NCBI RefSeq assembly: GCF_036662795.1
Contig: NZ_JBAFWZ010000009.1
Coordinates: 1 to 64,000 of the forward strand
Length of the DNA: 64,000 bases
Direction: 5' to 3'
DNA from: Lysinibacillus_B sp036662795
Lineage (GTDB): Bacteria; Bacillota; Bacilli; Bacillales_A; Planococcaceae
The number at the start of each line of letters is the position of its first letter. The first letter of the stretch is position 1. The notes under the pieces were generated by a model. It had not been told where the DNA came from, searched no databases, and saw only the letters and a list, made by a program, of their open reading frames with translations. A program made the position numbers and the translations under genes. Below are positions 52,860-62,656 of this stretch, in pieces.

Positions 52860-54039
52860 CATTTGGTCAAAGCGTTTTCTTCATTACATCAATGAAGTGC
52901 AAAAATATATGCGCTTTGTTTTTACAGGCCATATCGCTATCGTATTTGTATTTGTAATAGGTGCAGGTGGCTATCAATATAGCGAATGGCTAAAGGTAGC
53001 TCCGGCAAGCTTTCCAGCAGAATGGCTAGTAGCTATTATAGTTGGGCTTATTTTAGCTTTTAGCTCACCAACGACGTTAATTCGTGAACCCGACCAAGTG
53101 TACCTATTGCCATTAGAATCAAAAATGTCTCTTTATTTTAAAAAGGCATTAAATTGGACATTTTCTTCACAAATTGCATTACCCGCTATTGCGTATATTG
53201 TGGCGATTCCGTTACTAAGAGCAGTAACTGACCTTACAGGTAGTCAAATTTGGATGGGCTTTGGTGTAGTGGCGGTTATGAAATACTTCAATGTGCAAAT
53301 AGAGTTCAACTATCGTTATGCAAACCGTGGGCGTTTAATTTGGATTGATCGACTTACAAGAATGCTTATTTCAATTTTAACAGTTCAGACTGTGTTAACG
53401 ACTGGTCTAGGTATTGCGGCCATCTATGTAATTATTTTGATTGCCTACAATATGTCTCTTTCTAAGAGGGTAGTAGAGCAACCGGTACCGTATGAGCATT
53501 TTGTAAAGCTCGAGCAAAATCGAATGATGCGCTTTTATCGTTTTGCCAATTACTTTACAGATGTTCCGCATTTACGCGGTTCGATTCGTCGTCGTGCTTG
53601 GTTAGATTTTGTTTATCGCTGGATTCCGTTTAAAAAGGATAGTACGCAAGCCTATCTTGTATTTCGAACATTTATTCGTACAGATGATCATTTTTATTTA
53701 TGGGTTCGGTTAACGGCCATATCTGCTGTCATTGCAGCTATTGTAAATATCCCTGTTGTGACATGGACAGTGTCTGGGGCATTGGCGTTTGCCACGACGA
53801 TTCAATTAAAATATGCACTGCTCTCTTCAGGTGAGTTCCGAATGGACATGCTCTATCCAGTTTCGTCGGCTCAGCGTCCTCTAGCTGTGGCGACTTTGCT
53901 GCGATTTATGATGTTTGTACAGGCGATTATTGTGACAATTTGCAGCATTAAGCAGCCACAGTTCTTTATCATACCTATCATTATTATTGCAATTAGTGAA
54001 TTAACATTACGAATGACAAAGAATCCTAGTACAAATTAA
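52852..54039 (+). CDS. ecsB: ABC transporter permease EcsB
   Basis: 395 residues from ATG 52852 with GAGGGTGAG upstream. Six to eight hydrophobic segments; the EcsB family region DQVYLLPLESKMSLYFKKAL is visible. No ecsC follows. Membrane partner of EcsA; the last codons lie in the terminator hairpin. Confidence 0.93.
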   Translation: MGNIWSKRFLHYINEVQKYMRFVFTGHIAIVFVFVIGAGGYQYSEWLKVAPASFPAEWLVAIIVGLILAFSSPTTLIREPDQVYLLPLESKMSLYFKKALNWTFSSQIALPAIAYIVAIPLLRAVTDLTGSQIWMGFGVVAVMKYFNVQIEFNYRYANRGRLIWIDRLTRMLISILTVQTVLTTGLGIAAIYVIILIAYNMSLSKRVVEQPVPYEHFVKLEQNRMMRFYRFANYFTDVPHLRGSIRRRAWLDFVYRWIPFKKDSTQAYLVFRTFIRTDDHFYLWVRLTAISAVIAAIVNIPVVTWTVSGALAFATTIQLKYALLSSGEFRMDMLYPVSSAQRPLAVATLLRFMMFVQAIIVTICSIKQPQFFIIPIIIIAISELTLRMTKNPSTN

Positions 54040-54058
54040 TGTGCTAGGATTTTCTTTT
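54022..54058 (+). terminator. Terminator overlapping the ecsB stop
   Basis: AATCCTAG/CTAGGATT stem with 14-nt loop and T-rich tail. Confidence 0.65.
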
Positions 54059-54131
54059 CATCTCACATATTTTTGATTGATCATGAAAGACTATATAATA
54101 GTGTTAGGATAAAGAAAAGTGGTGAAAATTG

Positions 54132-55586
54132 ATGAGTGGAAATCGATGGAATTTTGATAATAGTTATTTACAGCTTCCTTCTGTTTTTTATAGTACTGTG
54201 ACCTTAAATAAAGTAAAGAATCCTCGGCTAGTCATTTTAAATGAGGCGTTAGCCAAAAGATTAAATCTAAATATAGAGGATTTAAAAACTTCTGCTGCAA
54301 TCGCGATGTTTGCAGGAAACGAACTACCGGAGGAGGCAGCAAGGATTGCGCAAGCATATGCGGGGCATCAGTTTGGTCATTTTACAATGCTTGGTGATGG
54401 TAGAGCATTATTAATAGGAGAGCATGTGACGCCCCATAATGAACGCGTTGATATTCAATTAAAGGGCTCTGGTCGAACACCATTTTCCAGAGGTGGTGAC
54501 GGACGTGCAGCTCTTGGACCAATGCTACGTGAGTATATTATTAGCGAAGCTATGTATGCATTGGGTATCCCAACAACGCGTAGCTTAGCTGTTGTAACGA
54601 CAGGAGAAGAAGTTTACCGTCAAAAGGCACTGCAAGGCGCTATTTTAACACGTGTAGCCTCAAGTCATATCCGTGTAGGGACCTTTCAATATGGAGCAAG
54701 GTTTACGGAGTTAGAGGATTTAAAGGCTTTAGCGGATTATACAATTTTGCGCCATTATCCGCATGTAACGGATAAGGAAAATCCGTACCTATCCCTGCTA
54801 GAAGAAGTTATAAAAGCGCAGGCGAAGCTTATTGCAAGCTGGCAATCCATTGGCTTTATACATGGAGTTATGAATACAGATAACATGACGATTTCAGGGG
54901 AAACAATCGATTATGGTCCATGTGCATTTATGGATGTGTATGACCCAGATACCGTGTTTAGCTCGATCGACTCGGCAGGACGGTATGCTTATGGCAATCA
55001 ACCAAGCATAGCGGGTTGGAATTTAGCTCGGTTTGCTGAGTGTTTACTGCCATTAATCCATGAAGATGCCGATAGTGCCATTGAAGAGGCGGAGAAGGTG
55101 CTTCAACAATTCCGAGGCTATTTTATGGACTACTTTTATGAAGGAATGCGGCGGAAGCTTGGTCTAGTAGAAGAGGAGGATATGGATAGAGAATTAATCC
55201 AAGAGTTACTTAGCTTAATGGAGCAATATCGAGTAGATTATACGAATACATTCCGTGCCCTTGCTGATAATCAATATCCGTGTGCACCATTATTCCAATC
55301 AACCGAATTTCAGAAGTGGGAGAAACGCTGGAAAGCTAGGCTGGCATCACAGTCGATATCGGTAGAAGCGGCATTGAAGCTTATGCAGGAAACGAATCCG
55401 GCAGTTATTCCAAGAAATCATCGTGTAGAAGAGGCAATTGAGGCTGCCCAGCGAGGAGATTTTAAGGTTATTCACGAGCTCCTTCGTGTCCTATCAACGC
55501 CATTTTCACTGGGCGAGGGAGACGTGAAATATGCAGAGCCGATGGAAGATGGGGATCGACCATATCAAACATATTGTGGGACTTAA
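54132..55586 (+). CDS. selO: Protein adenylyltransferase SelO (YdiU)
   Basis: 484 residues from ATG 54132. Pseudokinase-fold enzyme that transfers AMP to hydroxyl side chains; linked to redox stress. Motifs: AYAGHQFGHFTMLGDGRA, KGSGRTPFSRGGDGRAALG (phosphate-binding), TRVASSHIRVGTFQY, and HGVMNTDNMTISGETIDYGPCAFMD with the metal-binding Asn and Asp. Ends YQTYCGT, with the conserved C-terminal Cys. Single gene with terminator. Confidence 0.95.
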   Translation: MSGNRWNFDNSYLQLPSVFYSTVTLNKVKNPRLVILNEALAKRLNLNIEDLKTSAAIAMFAGNELPEEAARIAQAYAGHQFGHFTMLGDGRALLIGEHVTPHNERVDIQLKGSGRTPFSRGGDGRAALGPMLREYIISEAMYALGIPTTRSLAVVTTGEEVYRQKALQGAILTRVASSHIRVGTFQYGARFTELEDLKALADYTILRHYPHVTDKENPYLSLLEEVIKAQAKLIASWQSIGFIHGVMNTDNMTISGETIDYGPCAFMDVYDPDTVFSSIDSAGRYAYGNQPSIAGWNLARFAECLLPLIHEDADSAIEEAEKVLQQFRGYFMDYFYEGMRRKLGLVEEEDMDRELIQELLSLMEQYRVDYTNTFRALADNQYPCAPLFQSTEFQKWEKRWKARLASQSISVEAALKLMQETNPAVIPRNHRVEEAIEAAQRGDFKVIHELLRVLSTPFSLGEGDVKYAEPMEDGDRPYQTYCGT

Positions 55587-55605
55587 TTTAAAAAGAGTTA
55601 TAAAT

Positions 55606-55650
55606 AGTAGGTAGAGAGTGATGAACGTTTATTCTCTGCCTACTTTTTTT
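55606..55650 (+). terminator. Terminator after selO
   Basis: AGTAGGTAGAGA/TCTCTGCCTACT stem (one G-T), then T7. Confidence 0.82.
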
Positions 55651-55676
55651 ATTGATCGAAGGGATTTTTTATTAAA

Positions 55677-56255
55677 TTACTCTATTTGCAAATTCTTGTA
55701 TTCTAGTATTTCACTAATGGATAAGCGAGTTATAAAGTTTGCTAAATAATAAATCGAATATGGAGTATTCTTTGTTAACCATTCTAAAATTGTTCCAACA
55801 GATCCATATGCAATATGGTTTGTCATAATTCGAGGTAAGGCGTTGCCGTTATATATCATGTCAGAAATAAGATTCGCGAATTGTGCTTGAAAATCTTTTT
55901 GCTTTATAAGAATGGAATAAATGTCTGCATTTTCGTGAATATGCTCTAAAAATACAACCGCACTATCCAGTGGTTTATTCTGATGATAATAGTCGTTTAA
56001 AAGTGTTTTAAAGGGATACTTGTTAGCCTGCTCTAATGTTGTAGACAACTCTAATAAAATTTCCGTCACAATGGAATCATATAAATGATATTTATCCTTG
56101 TAATGAAGGTAAAAGGTTGAGCGGTTAATCATAGCTTTTTCAACAATTTCTTGCACCGTAATTTCTTCGATATTTTTCTCATCTAATAGAGAAATGAATG
56201 CAGTCCGGAGTAGTGGCTTTGTTATAGTCTTTTTCTGCATATTTTTTCTCGACAT
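55677..56255 (-). CDS. TetR-family repressor, divergent from the acyl-CoA operon
   Basis: 192 residues from ATG 56255 (GGGGGG at 6-nt spacing). HTH: EEITVQEIVEKAMINRSTFYLHYKDKYHLYDSI. C-terminal part looks like the TetR_C_8 group. Transcribed away from the seven-gene operon, with a palindrome between them; likely its local repressor, relieved by a CoA ester or the free acid (inference). Confidence 0.88.
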   Translation of the reverse strand: MSRKNMQKKTITKPLLRTAFISLLDEKNIEEITVQEIVEKAMINRSTFYLHYKDKYHLYDSIVTEILLELSTTLEQANKYPFKTLLNDYYHQNKPLDSAVVFLEHIHENADIYSILIKQKDFQAQFANLISDMIYNGNALPRIMTNHIAYGSVGTILEWLTKNTPYSIYYLANFITRLSISEILEYKNLQIE

Positions 56256-56310
56256 CAAATCCCCCCAAAACGTTTAAGTTTCTAGAATATATAAACATTA
56301 ATATAAATTA

Positions 56311-56326
56311 TGTCTATAAATAGACA
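56311..56326. promoter_or_regulatory. Candidate TetR operator
   Basis: TGTCTATAAATAGACA: 7-bp arms TGTCTAT/ATAGACA with a 2-bp centre, midway between the divergent genes. Confidence 0.6.
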
Positions 56327-56425
56327 GATATACACGTAATGTATTTCATATGAAAAATTATCGCTGAATATAATAATCGTAACGTAATAAATATGACATT
56401 TTATCTAACAACTGGAGGGATCAAT

Positions 56426-57589
56426 ATGTGGGATTTATCAGGGAAATATGCAATTGTCGGCGTAGGAGAGAGTGAGCGCTCTAAAAATTCAGGTACAACT
56501 CCACTTCATTTAGCCTTACATGCAGCGCGTAATGCGATTAATGATGCAGGGTTAGAAGCAAAAGATATCGATGCCTTTATGAGTTTCTCGGAGCATGATT
56601 CTTGTACATCTCATCAGCTATCCACTTATTTAGGTGTCAGACCTCGATATGTAAAAGATATTATTGGTGGCGGTAGTAGTACAGAGCTGTTAATAGGAGA
56701 TGCCATTTCATTAATAGAGTCTGGTCAAGCGAATACAGTGTTGATTTTCCGCTCGATGAATGGTCGTTCTGGTATGCGTATGGGTGGTGGCGGATGGAGT
56801 ACGGATCTTCTGCAAGCTGGCATTGACGGCGGGAGTTTTATTATTCCGTATGGGATGGGCAGTCCATCACAATGGTTTGGCATGTTTGCGACACGCCATA
56901 TGCATGAAGCAGGTATTACACAAGAGCATTTAGGTCATGTTTGTGTGAGCTTCTATGAGCATGCACAACGTAATCCAAAAGCAATGCTACATGGGAAGCC
57001 GTTGACAATGGAGCATTATATGGAAACTCCGCTTTTAAGCTATCCATTTACAAAGCATGATTTTTGCCTAGAAACCGACGAGGCGAATGCTATTATTGTT
57101 ACCTCTGCGGAACGAGCAAAGGATTGTAAAACGAAGCCAGTATATATTAAAGGGCTAGTCTCACGAGAAATGCACCCGAATTCACATTATTGGACAGATT
57201 TATCTCAAGTTGCAGCGGATTATGTTGGGGAGCGTATATACGAAAGCGCAGGTATACAACCAGAGGATCTAGATGTGGCTTCAATTTATGATTGCTATAG
57301 CTGGGTAGTCCTTCGACAGCTTGAAGCATATAAAATCGTACCGCGTGAAGAGATAGGGGAATTTGTAGCACAAGGGAATTTGAAAATGGGTGGCAAGCTT
57401 CCTACTAACACTGCAGGTGGTATGCTATCGGAAGGGTATACACATGGGATGAATAATGTATTAGAAATCGTTCGTCAACTGCGCCATGAATTTAAAGGGA
57501 CAGATCGACAAGTAGAAGATTGCAAGGTAGGACTATGCACGGGCTGGTTAGGACCAGATGGCGCAGGTGCATTAATTTTAAATAATTAA
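56426..57589 (+). CDS. Thiolase-like protein, probable SCP-x/Ltp2-type aldolase
   Basis: 387 residues from ATG 56426 (CTGGAGGG upstream). Lipid-transfer-type thiolase fold. At the usual nucleophile position it has GGGSSTELL, no Cys, and the C-terminal motif is GGMLSEGYTHGMN rather than a thiolase GHP-Cys arrangement. Such Cys-less members (Ltp2) act as retro-aldolases on beta-hydroxyacyl-CoA side chains and need a DUF35 partner, which is the next gene (12 nt). Operon first gene. Confidence 0.88.
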   Translation: MWDLSGKYAIVGVGESERSKNSGTTPLHLALHAARNAINDAGLEAKDIDAFMSFSEHDSCTSHQLSTYLGVRPRYVKDIIGGGSSTELLIGDAISLIESGQANTVLIFRSMNGRSGMRMGGGGWSTDLLQAGIDGGSFIIPYGMGSPSQWFGMFATRHMHEAGITQEHLGHVCVSFYEHAQRNPKAMLHGKPLTMEHYMETPLLSYPFTKHDFCLETDEANAIIVTSAERAKDCKTKPVYIKGLVSREMHPNSHYWTDLSQVAADYVGERIYESAGIQPEDLDVASIYDCYSWVVLRQLEAYKIVPREEIGEFVAQGNLKMGGKLPTNTAGGMLSEGYTHGMNNVLEIVRQLRHEFKGTDRQVEDCKVGLCTGWLGPDGAGALILNN

Positions 57590-57601
57590 GGGGGAAAAGC
57601 A

Positions 57602-58039
57602 ATGAGTATTGAAAAAACAAGCATCAAATATGAAAAACCGATACCACTAAAAACAATTGATAATAAACCTTACTGGGATGCAGCTGATAATCATGAACTA
57701 TCACTTCAAAACTGTGAAGCATGTAAAAAAGCCATTCATCCACCTGGACCTGCTTGTCCCCGTTGTGGCTCTCCCGAAATAGGTTGGGTTAATTATGGAA
57801 GTGAAATTACAGGGAAAATTTATTCTTTTGTAACAACTTATATACCAATGCTACCAGGTTTTCAGCATGATCTGCCGACAATTATTGCGCAAGTAGAGGT
57901 GGATGGAGTAGAAGGTGTACGGATTATGGCTAATATTATCAATGCGAAGCCTGAGGATATTGAAATCGGTAAGGCGGTAAAAATGACGTGGATAGATATT
58001 ACAGAGGAACGAGCTCTACCACAATGGGAAGTTATTTAA
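57602..58039 (+). CDS. DUF35 zinc-ribbon/OB-fold protein
   Basis: 145 residues. Rubredoxin-like zinc ribbon CEACKKAIHPPGPACPRCG (about 38-56) then an OB-fold (about 65-140, KIYSFVTTYIPMLPGFQHDLP). DUF35 proteins bind acyl-CoA and complex with thiolase-like aldolases such as Ltp2. Coupled to both neighbours by short gaps. Confidence 0.9.
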   Translation: MSIEKTSIKYEKPIPLKTIDNKPYWDAADNHELSLQNCEACKKAIHPPGPACPRCGSPEIGWVNYGSEITGKIYSFVTTYIPMLPGFQHDLPTIIAQVEVDGVEGVRIMANIINAKPEDIEIGKAVKMTWIDITEERALPQWEVI

Positions 58040-58057
58040 GGGAGAGGGGGGTTTTTC

Positions 58058-59266
58058 ATGGATTTTACTTTTACTGAAAAAGAAGAAGCATTCCGATTAG
58101 AAATTCGAACGTGGCTTAACAATAACTTGCCACAAGGGTGGCTTGATGGTACGTATCAACAACCAGAAACTGAAGAAGAGCGGATTCAATTTTTAAAGGA
58201 TTGGCAGCGCAAACTTTATGAGGGTGGTTTAGCTGCTATTGCTTGGCCGGATCAATACGGTGGACGAAATGCAACATTAATGGAAGAAATTATTTTCCAA
58301 CAAGAGATGGCAAGTGTAAAAGCCCCACCCATTATAAATTATGTAGGAACACATATGGTTGGGCCAACATTGATGGGGCTAGGTACAGAGCAGCAAAAGC
58401 AGGAGCATATTCAAAAAATCCTAACGGGTGAAACGATTTGGTGTCAGGGCTATTCTGAACCGAATGCGGGCTCTGATTTATCCGCCATTCAAACACGTGC
58501 AGTCAAACATGGAGATAAATGGCTCATTAATGGTCAAAAAATTTGGACGAGCTTTGGACATGTTGCAGATTATTGCTTCCTACTTGCTCGAACAAATACT
58601 ATACCTGAGAAAAAACATAAAGGTATTACGGTCTTTTTAGTAGATATGCACCAGCCTGGTATAGAAGTAGTGCCTATCTTATCGATGAACGGAGAACATG
58701 ATTTTAATGAAGTATTCTTTACAGATGTTGAAGCGTACGATCATCAAATAGTAGGTAATGTAGATGAAGGCTGGGGGGTAACCATGTCCCTTTTAATGCA
58801 TGAGCGAACAGGTATTGGCGGACAGCTGTTCACTTTACAGCAACAATTTGAGGATTTTGTAAAGCTCGCAAAAACAAATGAAGAGATCCTTGGAAATCCG
58901 ATTGTTCGTCAAAAAATGGTTGAACTATATGCAAAATCAAAGGGTGCCTTATTTGGCTACTATAAAAACTTAACGAAGCAATTAAAACAGGGGTATCCAG
59001 GAGCAGAGAGTTCGATTGACAAGCTAATGGTGGCAGAGTTAACAAAGGAATTGTTTAGCTTTATTCAATCAGTGCAAGGGCCGGAATCTATCCTATGGAA
59101 GGAAGATTCTCTCTATGATACGTACTGGCAAAATAATTACCTGACTTCGTTTGGACTAACAATAGGCGGCGGTACGAGTGAAATTCAGCGCAACACTATT
59201 GGAGAGCGAATTCTAGGTTTACCAAAAGATATAAGCAGAGAAAAATCGACCAATCAGGTTGGATAG
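58058..59266 (+). CDS. Acyl-CoA dehydrogenase, subunit 1 (FadE28/ChsE-like)
   Basis: 402 residues. FAD/acyl-CoA features: WCQGYSEPNAGSDLSAIQTRA, INGQKIWTSFGHVAD, and GGGTSEIQRNTIGERILGLP at the C-terminus. The last motif has Gly where short-chain ACADs have the catalytic Glu (YEGTSE), as in many actinobacterial FadE enzymes. 14 nt before a second, shorter ACAD; the two probably form a heterotetramer. RBS GGGAGAGGGG. Confidence 0.9.
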   Translation: MDFTFTEKEEAFRLEIRTWLNNNLPQGWLDGTYQQPETEEERIQFLKDWQRKLYEGGLAAIAWPDQYGGRNATLMEEIIFQQEMASVKAPPIINYVGTHMVGPTLMGLGTEQQKQEHIQKILTGETIWCQGYSEPNAGSDLSAIQTRAVKHGDKWLINGQKIWTSFGHVADYCFLLARTNTIPEKKHKGITVFLVDMHQPGIEVVPILSMNGEHDFNEVFFTDVEAYDHQIVGNVDEGWGVTMSLLMHERTGIGGQLFTLQQQFEDFVKLAKTNEEILGNPIVRQKMVELYAKSKGALFGYYKNLTKQLKQGYPGAESSIDKLMVAELTKELFSFIQSVQGPESILWKEDSLYDTYWQNNYLTSFGLTIGGGTSEIQRNTIGERILGLPKDISREKSTNQVG

Positions 59267-59280
59267 GGGGGGCATCTACT

Positions 59281-60399
59281 ATGGATTTTTCATTAACAGA
59301 GCAGCAAGAAGAATTTCGTAGCTATATTCGTAAGGTATTATCTCAAGATGGTGTAACCCGGATTGCACGTGAAACTGCCGTGGGAAATGAGTCAGAGCTT
59401 ACAAAAGTGCATGAAAAATTAGCGGAGCTTGGTGTAACGGGCATATCAATTCCAGAGAAATACGGTGGGATCGAACTTGGTGAGATTGACTTAATCCCGA
59501 TTATGGAGGAGTTTGGTCGTGCAGTAATGCCAGATATATATGCAGAAACACTCGCTTTTGTCGTACCTATTTTACTAGAGCAGGGAAATGAGCAACAAAA
59601 GCAAGAGTATCTTTCAGCCATTGCATCGGGTGACAGCTTACTAGCTGTTGCATGGTGTGAGCCACACGGGGACTATTCCTATGATTCGATTGGAACTACA
59701 GCGACAAAAACAATAGATGGATACCTTTTAAATGGAACTAAGTCACTTGTTCGCCATACATCGCAAGTAACGCATTTCCTTCTACTTGCGAAGGATTCGA
59801 GTGGAGATTTGTGTTTGTTTATCGTTCCGAAAGACAAGGTGACAAAAATTGAAGAGCAAAAGAGTTTTGATGCAACACAACCGTTTGGTCTGTTATCCCT
59901 TGAAAATGTGGAGGTTACATCAGAATGCCGATTGGCAGTAAATGATATAGAAGAAGTTCTTGAAAGGGCGATGCTGAAATTAATTGTAGCACTTAATTCC
60001 ACAATGATTGGGAGTATGGATCGATTAGTAGAAATGTCTACGGAGTACGCTAAGATTCGTGAGCAATTTGGCCAACCAATTGGCCGCTTCCAAGCGATAA
60101 AACATCGGCTAGCGGATTTAAAAGTCACACTGGAAACAGCGCGCGCACTTAGTCACTATGCTACATGGACTGTGCAACATAAAAGCAATGACCTTATTGA
60201 AACGGTTTATAGTGCAAAGGCACTTTTAGTAGATAGCTATATTAAAATTGCAGCTGAAAGTGTGCAAATACATGGCGGTATAGGCTTTACAGAAGAGCTT
60301 GATTGTCATTTGTATGTAAAGCGCTCGCGTGTGTATGAAAATTATTTCGGTTCTCCCTACGATGTCAGAGAACGCGCGGCAATCGCTATGGGCTGGTAG
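59281..60399 (+). CDS. Acyl-CoA dehydrogenase, subunit 2 (FadE29-like)
   Basis: 372 residues. ACAD fold: AWCEPHGDYSYDSIGTTA, LNGTKSLVRH, REQFGQPIGRFQAIKHRLADL and VQIHGGIGFTEELDCHLYVKR, then a C-terminus lacking the GTSEIQ motif. This second pattern matches the partner subunit of heteromeric steroid ACADs. RBS GGGGGGG. Confidence 0.9.
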   Translation: MDFSLTEQQEEFRSYIRKVLSQDGVTRIARETAVGNESELTKVHEKLAELGVTGISIPEKYGGIELGEIDLIPIMEEFGRAVMPDIYAETLAFVVPILLEQGNEQQKQEYLSAIASGDSLLAVAWCEPHGDYSYDSIGTTATKTIDGYLLNGTKSLVRHTSQVTHFLLLAKDSSGDLCLFIVPKDKVTKIEEQKSFDATQPFGLLSLENVEVTSECRLAVNDIEEVLERAMLKLIVALNSTMIGSMDRLVEMSTEYAKIREQFGQPIGRFQAIKHRLADLKVTLETARALSHYATWTVQHKSNDLIETVYSAKALLVDSYIKIAAESVQIHGGIGFTEELDCHLYVKRSRVYENYFGSPYDVRERAAIAMGW

Positions 60400-60464
60400 G
60401 TCGGATATACATTTTGCTTCATCTGTTTTTTAGAAAAATTTCTAATGAAAATGGAGTGGATATA

Positions 60465-62195
60465 ATGGTTGATCAAAAAAATCCGAAGTTCTTTAATAAT
60501 GCACTTCCAGAAAAAATTGATATACCCCAAGTACCGATTGGTAACATGTTAAAAGGAGCTGCTAATAAATATCCTAATAATAGTGCCCTAATTTTTCATG
60601 ATTTACGAATTTCCTATAAAAATCTATATGAAGAGTCGTTAAAACTAGCGAACGCTTTACATGATTTAGGTTATGGGAAAGGGGACGTTATTTCGACATA
60701 TTTACCAAATAGTATTCAATATGTCATTGCATATTACGGAATATTGCTTTCGGGTGCAACTTATTCTGCCATAAATCCATTTAGTCCAGTAAACGAAGTA
60801 GTATATCAAATACAAAATACGAATACAGTAGCGGTGATTGCACATGAGACTTGCGCGAAAAACCTGCTAGATAAATCAGGAGAATTAGAATTAAAAGATG
60901 TGATTGTCACGGGAATTGATGAAATAGATGGTGTGAATGGTCGGACAGATAGTAGTCAATTCTGTTCTAATTGGTACAGCTTAAATACATTAAAATCTCA
61001 GTACGAGCCACGTGAATTATCAATTGAAATTAATCCAAAAGAAGATATTGCCCATATATCGTTTACAGGTGGAACGACAGGAAAATCAAAAGGAGTATTA
61101 AGTACGCACTACAACTTTGTGAGTAATTGCTTAGCATCAAGTGCGACAATGGGGATGCTACCGGATATTGATGAAGTAGGAGGAGTAACTGCAAAGGCGT
61201 ATACCTCAGACGAACAGTTTTTAGAAGAGTATGCATTTTTACCAGGAACAGGCGTTATTATGAGCCCAGCTCCCCTATATCATATTTCAGGATTAATGGG
61301 TTCTGTCGGTGTTGGAACTGTGCAAGGTAATACTCTGTTATTAATCGACAAGTTTAATCCAGTAACATTTATAGAGAATATTGAAAAATATCAAGTTACT
61401 ATGCTTGCAGGTGCTCCACAGCTTTATAGTTCATTATTATTTATGCCACAGCTACAAACTACAAATTTATCATCCATCAAAATTGTGGGTTCAGGTGCAG
61501 CGCCGATGTCTGCTGAGATGCAACGTAAACTACAAAAATTATTCCCAAATGCTATCGTCTCTGAGGGATATGGGTTAACAGAGGCTACTGGTGCTTGTGT
61601 TCAAACGGTGGCCTTTAAATCGGGTATTCGTAAACCGGGATCGATTGGTCTACCAATATATAATACTGAAGTAAAGCTTGTGTCAGTAGATGGAAGTAGT
61701 GAAGAAGAAGTGCCACTAGGAGAGAAAGGTGAGCTTTGGGTTCGGGGACCGCAAATCGCAAAAAGCTATTTGCAGGATCCTGAAGCAACGAGAGAAATGT
61801 TTAACAATGGCTGGCTGCGGACAGGTGATATTGCTGTTCGTGATGAGGACGGTATTTTGACAATTGTCGATCGGAAAAAAGATATGCTTATTTATAATGG
61901 CTACAATATTTATCCTCGCCAATTAGAAGAGTTACTGTACGAACATGAAGCGGTTCAAAGCTGCATAGTTATGGGAGTGCCAGATGATCAAGTCGGTGAT
62001 CGTACTAAAGCATATGTTGTACTAAAGCCAGGTGCAACAGCTTCACTTATAGAAATCCAAGAATTTGTTAATAACCGTGTCGTCCACTATGCAAAAATCC
62101 GTGAAATTGAAAGATTAGATGAACTTCCGATGACAGCAGCTGGGAAAATTTCTCGAATTGCCCTACAAAAGCTAGAAGCGTCGAAGCCGAATTAA
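60465..62195 (+). CDS. AMP-dependent acyl-CoA ligase
   Basis: 576 residues from ATG 60465 (AATGGAG upstream). ANL motifs: SFTGGTTGKSKGVLSTHYN, GYGLTEATGA, WLRTGDIAV and the C-terminal Lys in MTAAGKISR. An inserted segment around residues 235-265 distinguishes it from the ligase at 10261. Likely activates the operon's carboxylic acid substrate to its CoA ester. Confidence 0.9.
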   Translation: MVDQKNPKFFNNALPEKIDIPQVPIGNMLKGAANKYPNNSALIFHDLRISYKNLYEESLKLANALHDLGYGKGDVISTYLPNSIQYVIAYYGILLSGATYSAINPFSPVNEVVYQIQNTNTVAVIAHETCAKNLLDKSGELELKDVIVTGIDEIDGVNGRTDSSQFCSNWYSLNTLKSQYEPRELSIEINPKEDIAHISFTGGTTGKSKGVLSTHYNFVSNCLASSATMGMLPDIDEVGGVTAKAYTSDEQFLEEYAFLPGTGVIMSPAPLYHISGLMGSVGVGTVQGNTLLLIDKFNPVTFIENIEKYQVTMLAGAPQLYSSLLFMPQLQTTNLSSIKIVGSGAAPMSAEMQRKLQKLFPNAIVSEGYGLTEATGACVQTVAFKSGIRKPGSIGLPIYNTEVKLVSVDGSSEEEVPLGEKGELWVRGPQIAKSYLQDPEATREMFNNGWLRTGDIAVRDEDGILTIVDRKKDMLIYNGYNIYPRQLEELLYEHEAVQSCIVMGVPDDQVGDRTKAYVVLKPGATASLIEIQEFVNNRVVHYAKIREIERLDELPMTAAGKISRIALQKLEASKPN

Positions 62196-62207
62196 GGAGG
62201 AGCTAAT

Positions 62208-62639
62208 ATGGAAGTAACGAAGGAACACATTGGTCTGACAACTGATACTTTTAAAGTAGATGTTGAACAGGGTCATATTCGACGATTTTGTCAGGCAATT
62301 GGTGATACGAATCCATTGTTTTTAAATGAGGAGATAGCTTCACAAAGTACCTATGGTGGTACGATTGCACCTCTAACATTTCCGATTGCACTTAGTGATG
62401 AATCAGTAAAGTTTCCTCTCCAACTAGATATGCGCCGTATGCTCCACGGGGAACAAGAATTTATTTATTATAAACCTTTACGCCCTGGAAAATCATACAT
62501 GGCCCAAATGAAAGTAGCGGATATTTATGACCGTGAAGGGAAAAGTGGAAACATGCAGTTTATCGTAATCGACACAGAATTGCGTGATGAAGACGGTGAA
62601 CTGGCGGTTATATGCCGAATGAATATTATTTATCGCTAG
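62208..62639 (+). CDS. MaoC-like dehydratase N-terminal-type protein (non-catalytic partner)
   Basis: 143 residues, hot-dog fold of the FAS1_DH/MaoC_N type: HIRRFCQAIGDTNPLFLNEE. The catalytic His of the hydratase motif is replaced by Phe (NPLF). MHGEQEF-like segment is RMLHGEQEFIYYKPLRPG. Together with the next protein it can make a heterodimeric 2-enoyl-CoA hydratase. Confidence 0.86.
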   Translation: MEVTKEHIGLTTDTFKVDVEQGHIRRFCQAIGDTNPLFLNEEIASQSTYGGTIAPLTFPIALSDESVKFPLQLDMRRMLHGEQEFIYYKPLRPGKSYMAQMKVADIYDREGKSGNMQFIVIDTELRDEDGELAVICRMNIIYR

Positions 62640-62656
62640 GGTAAGGGGGAGAAGAA

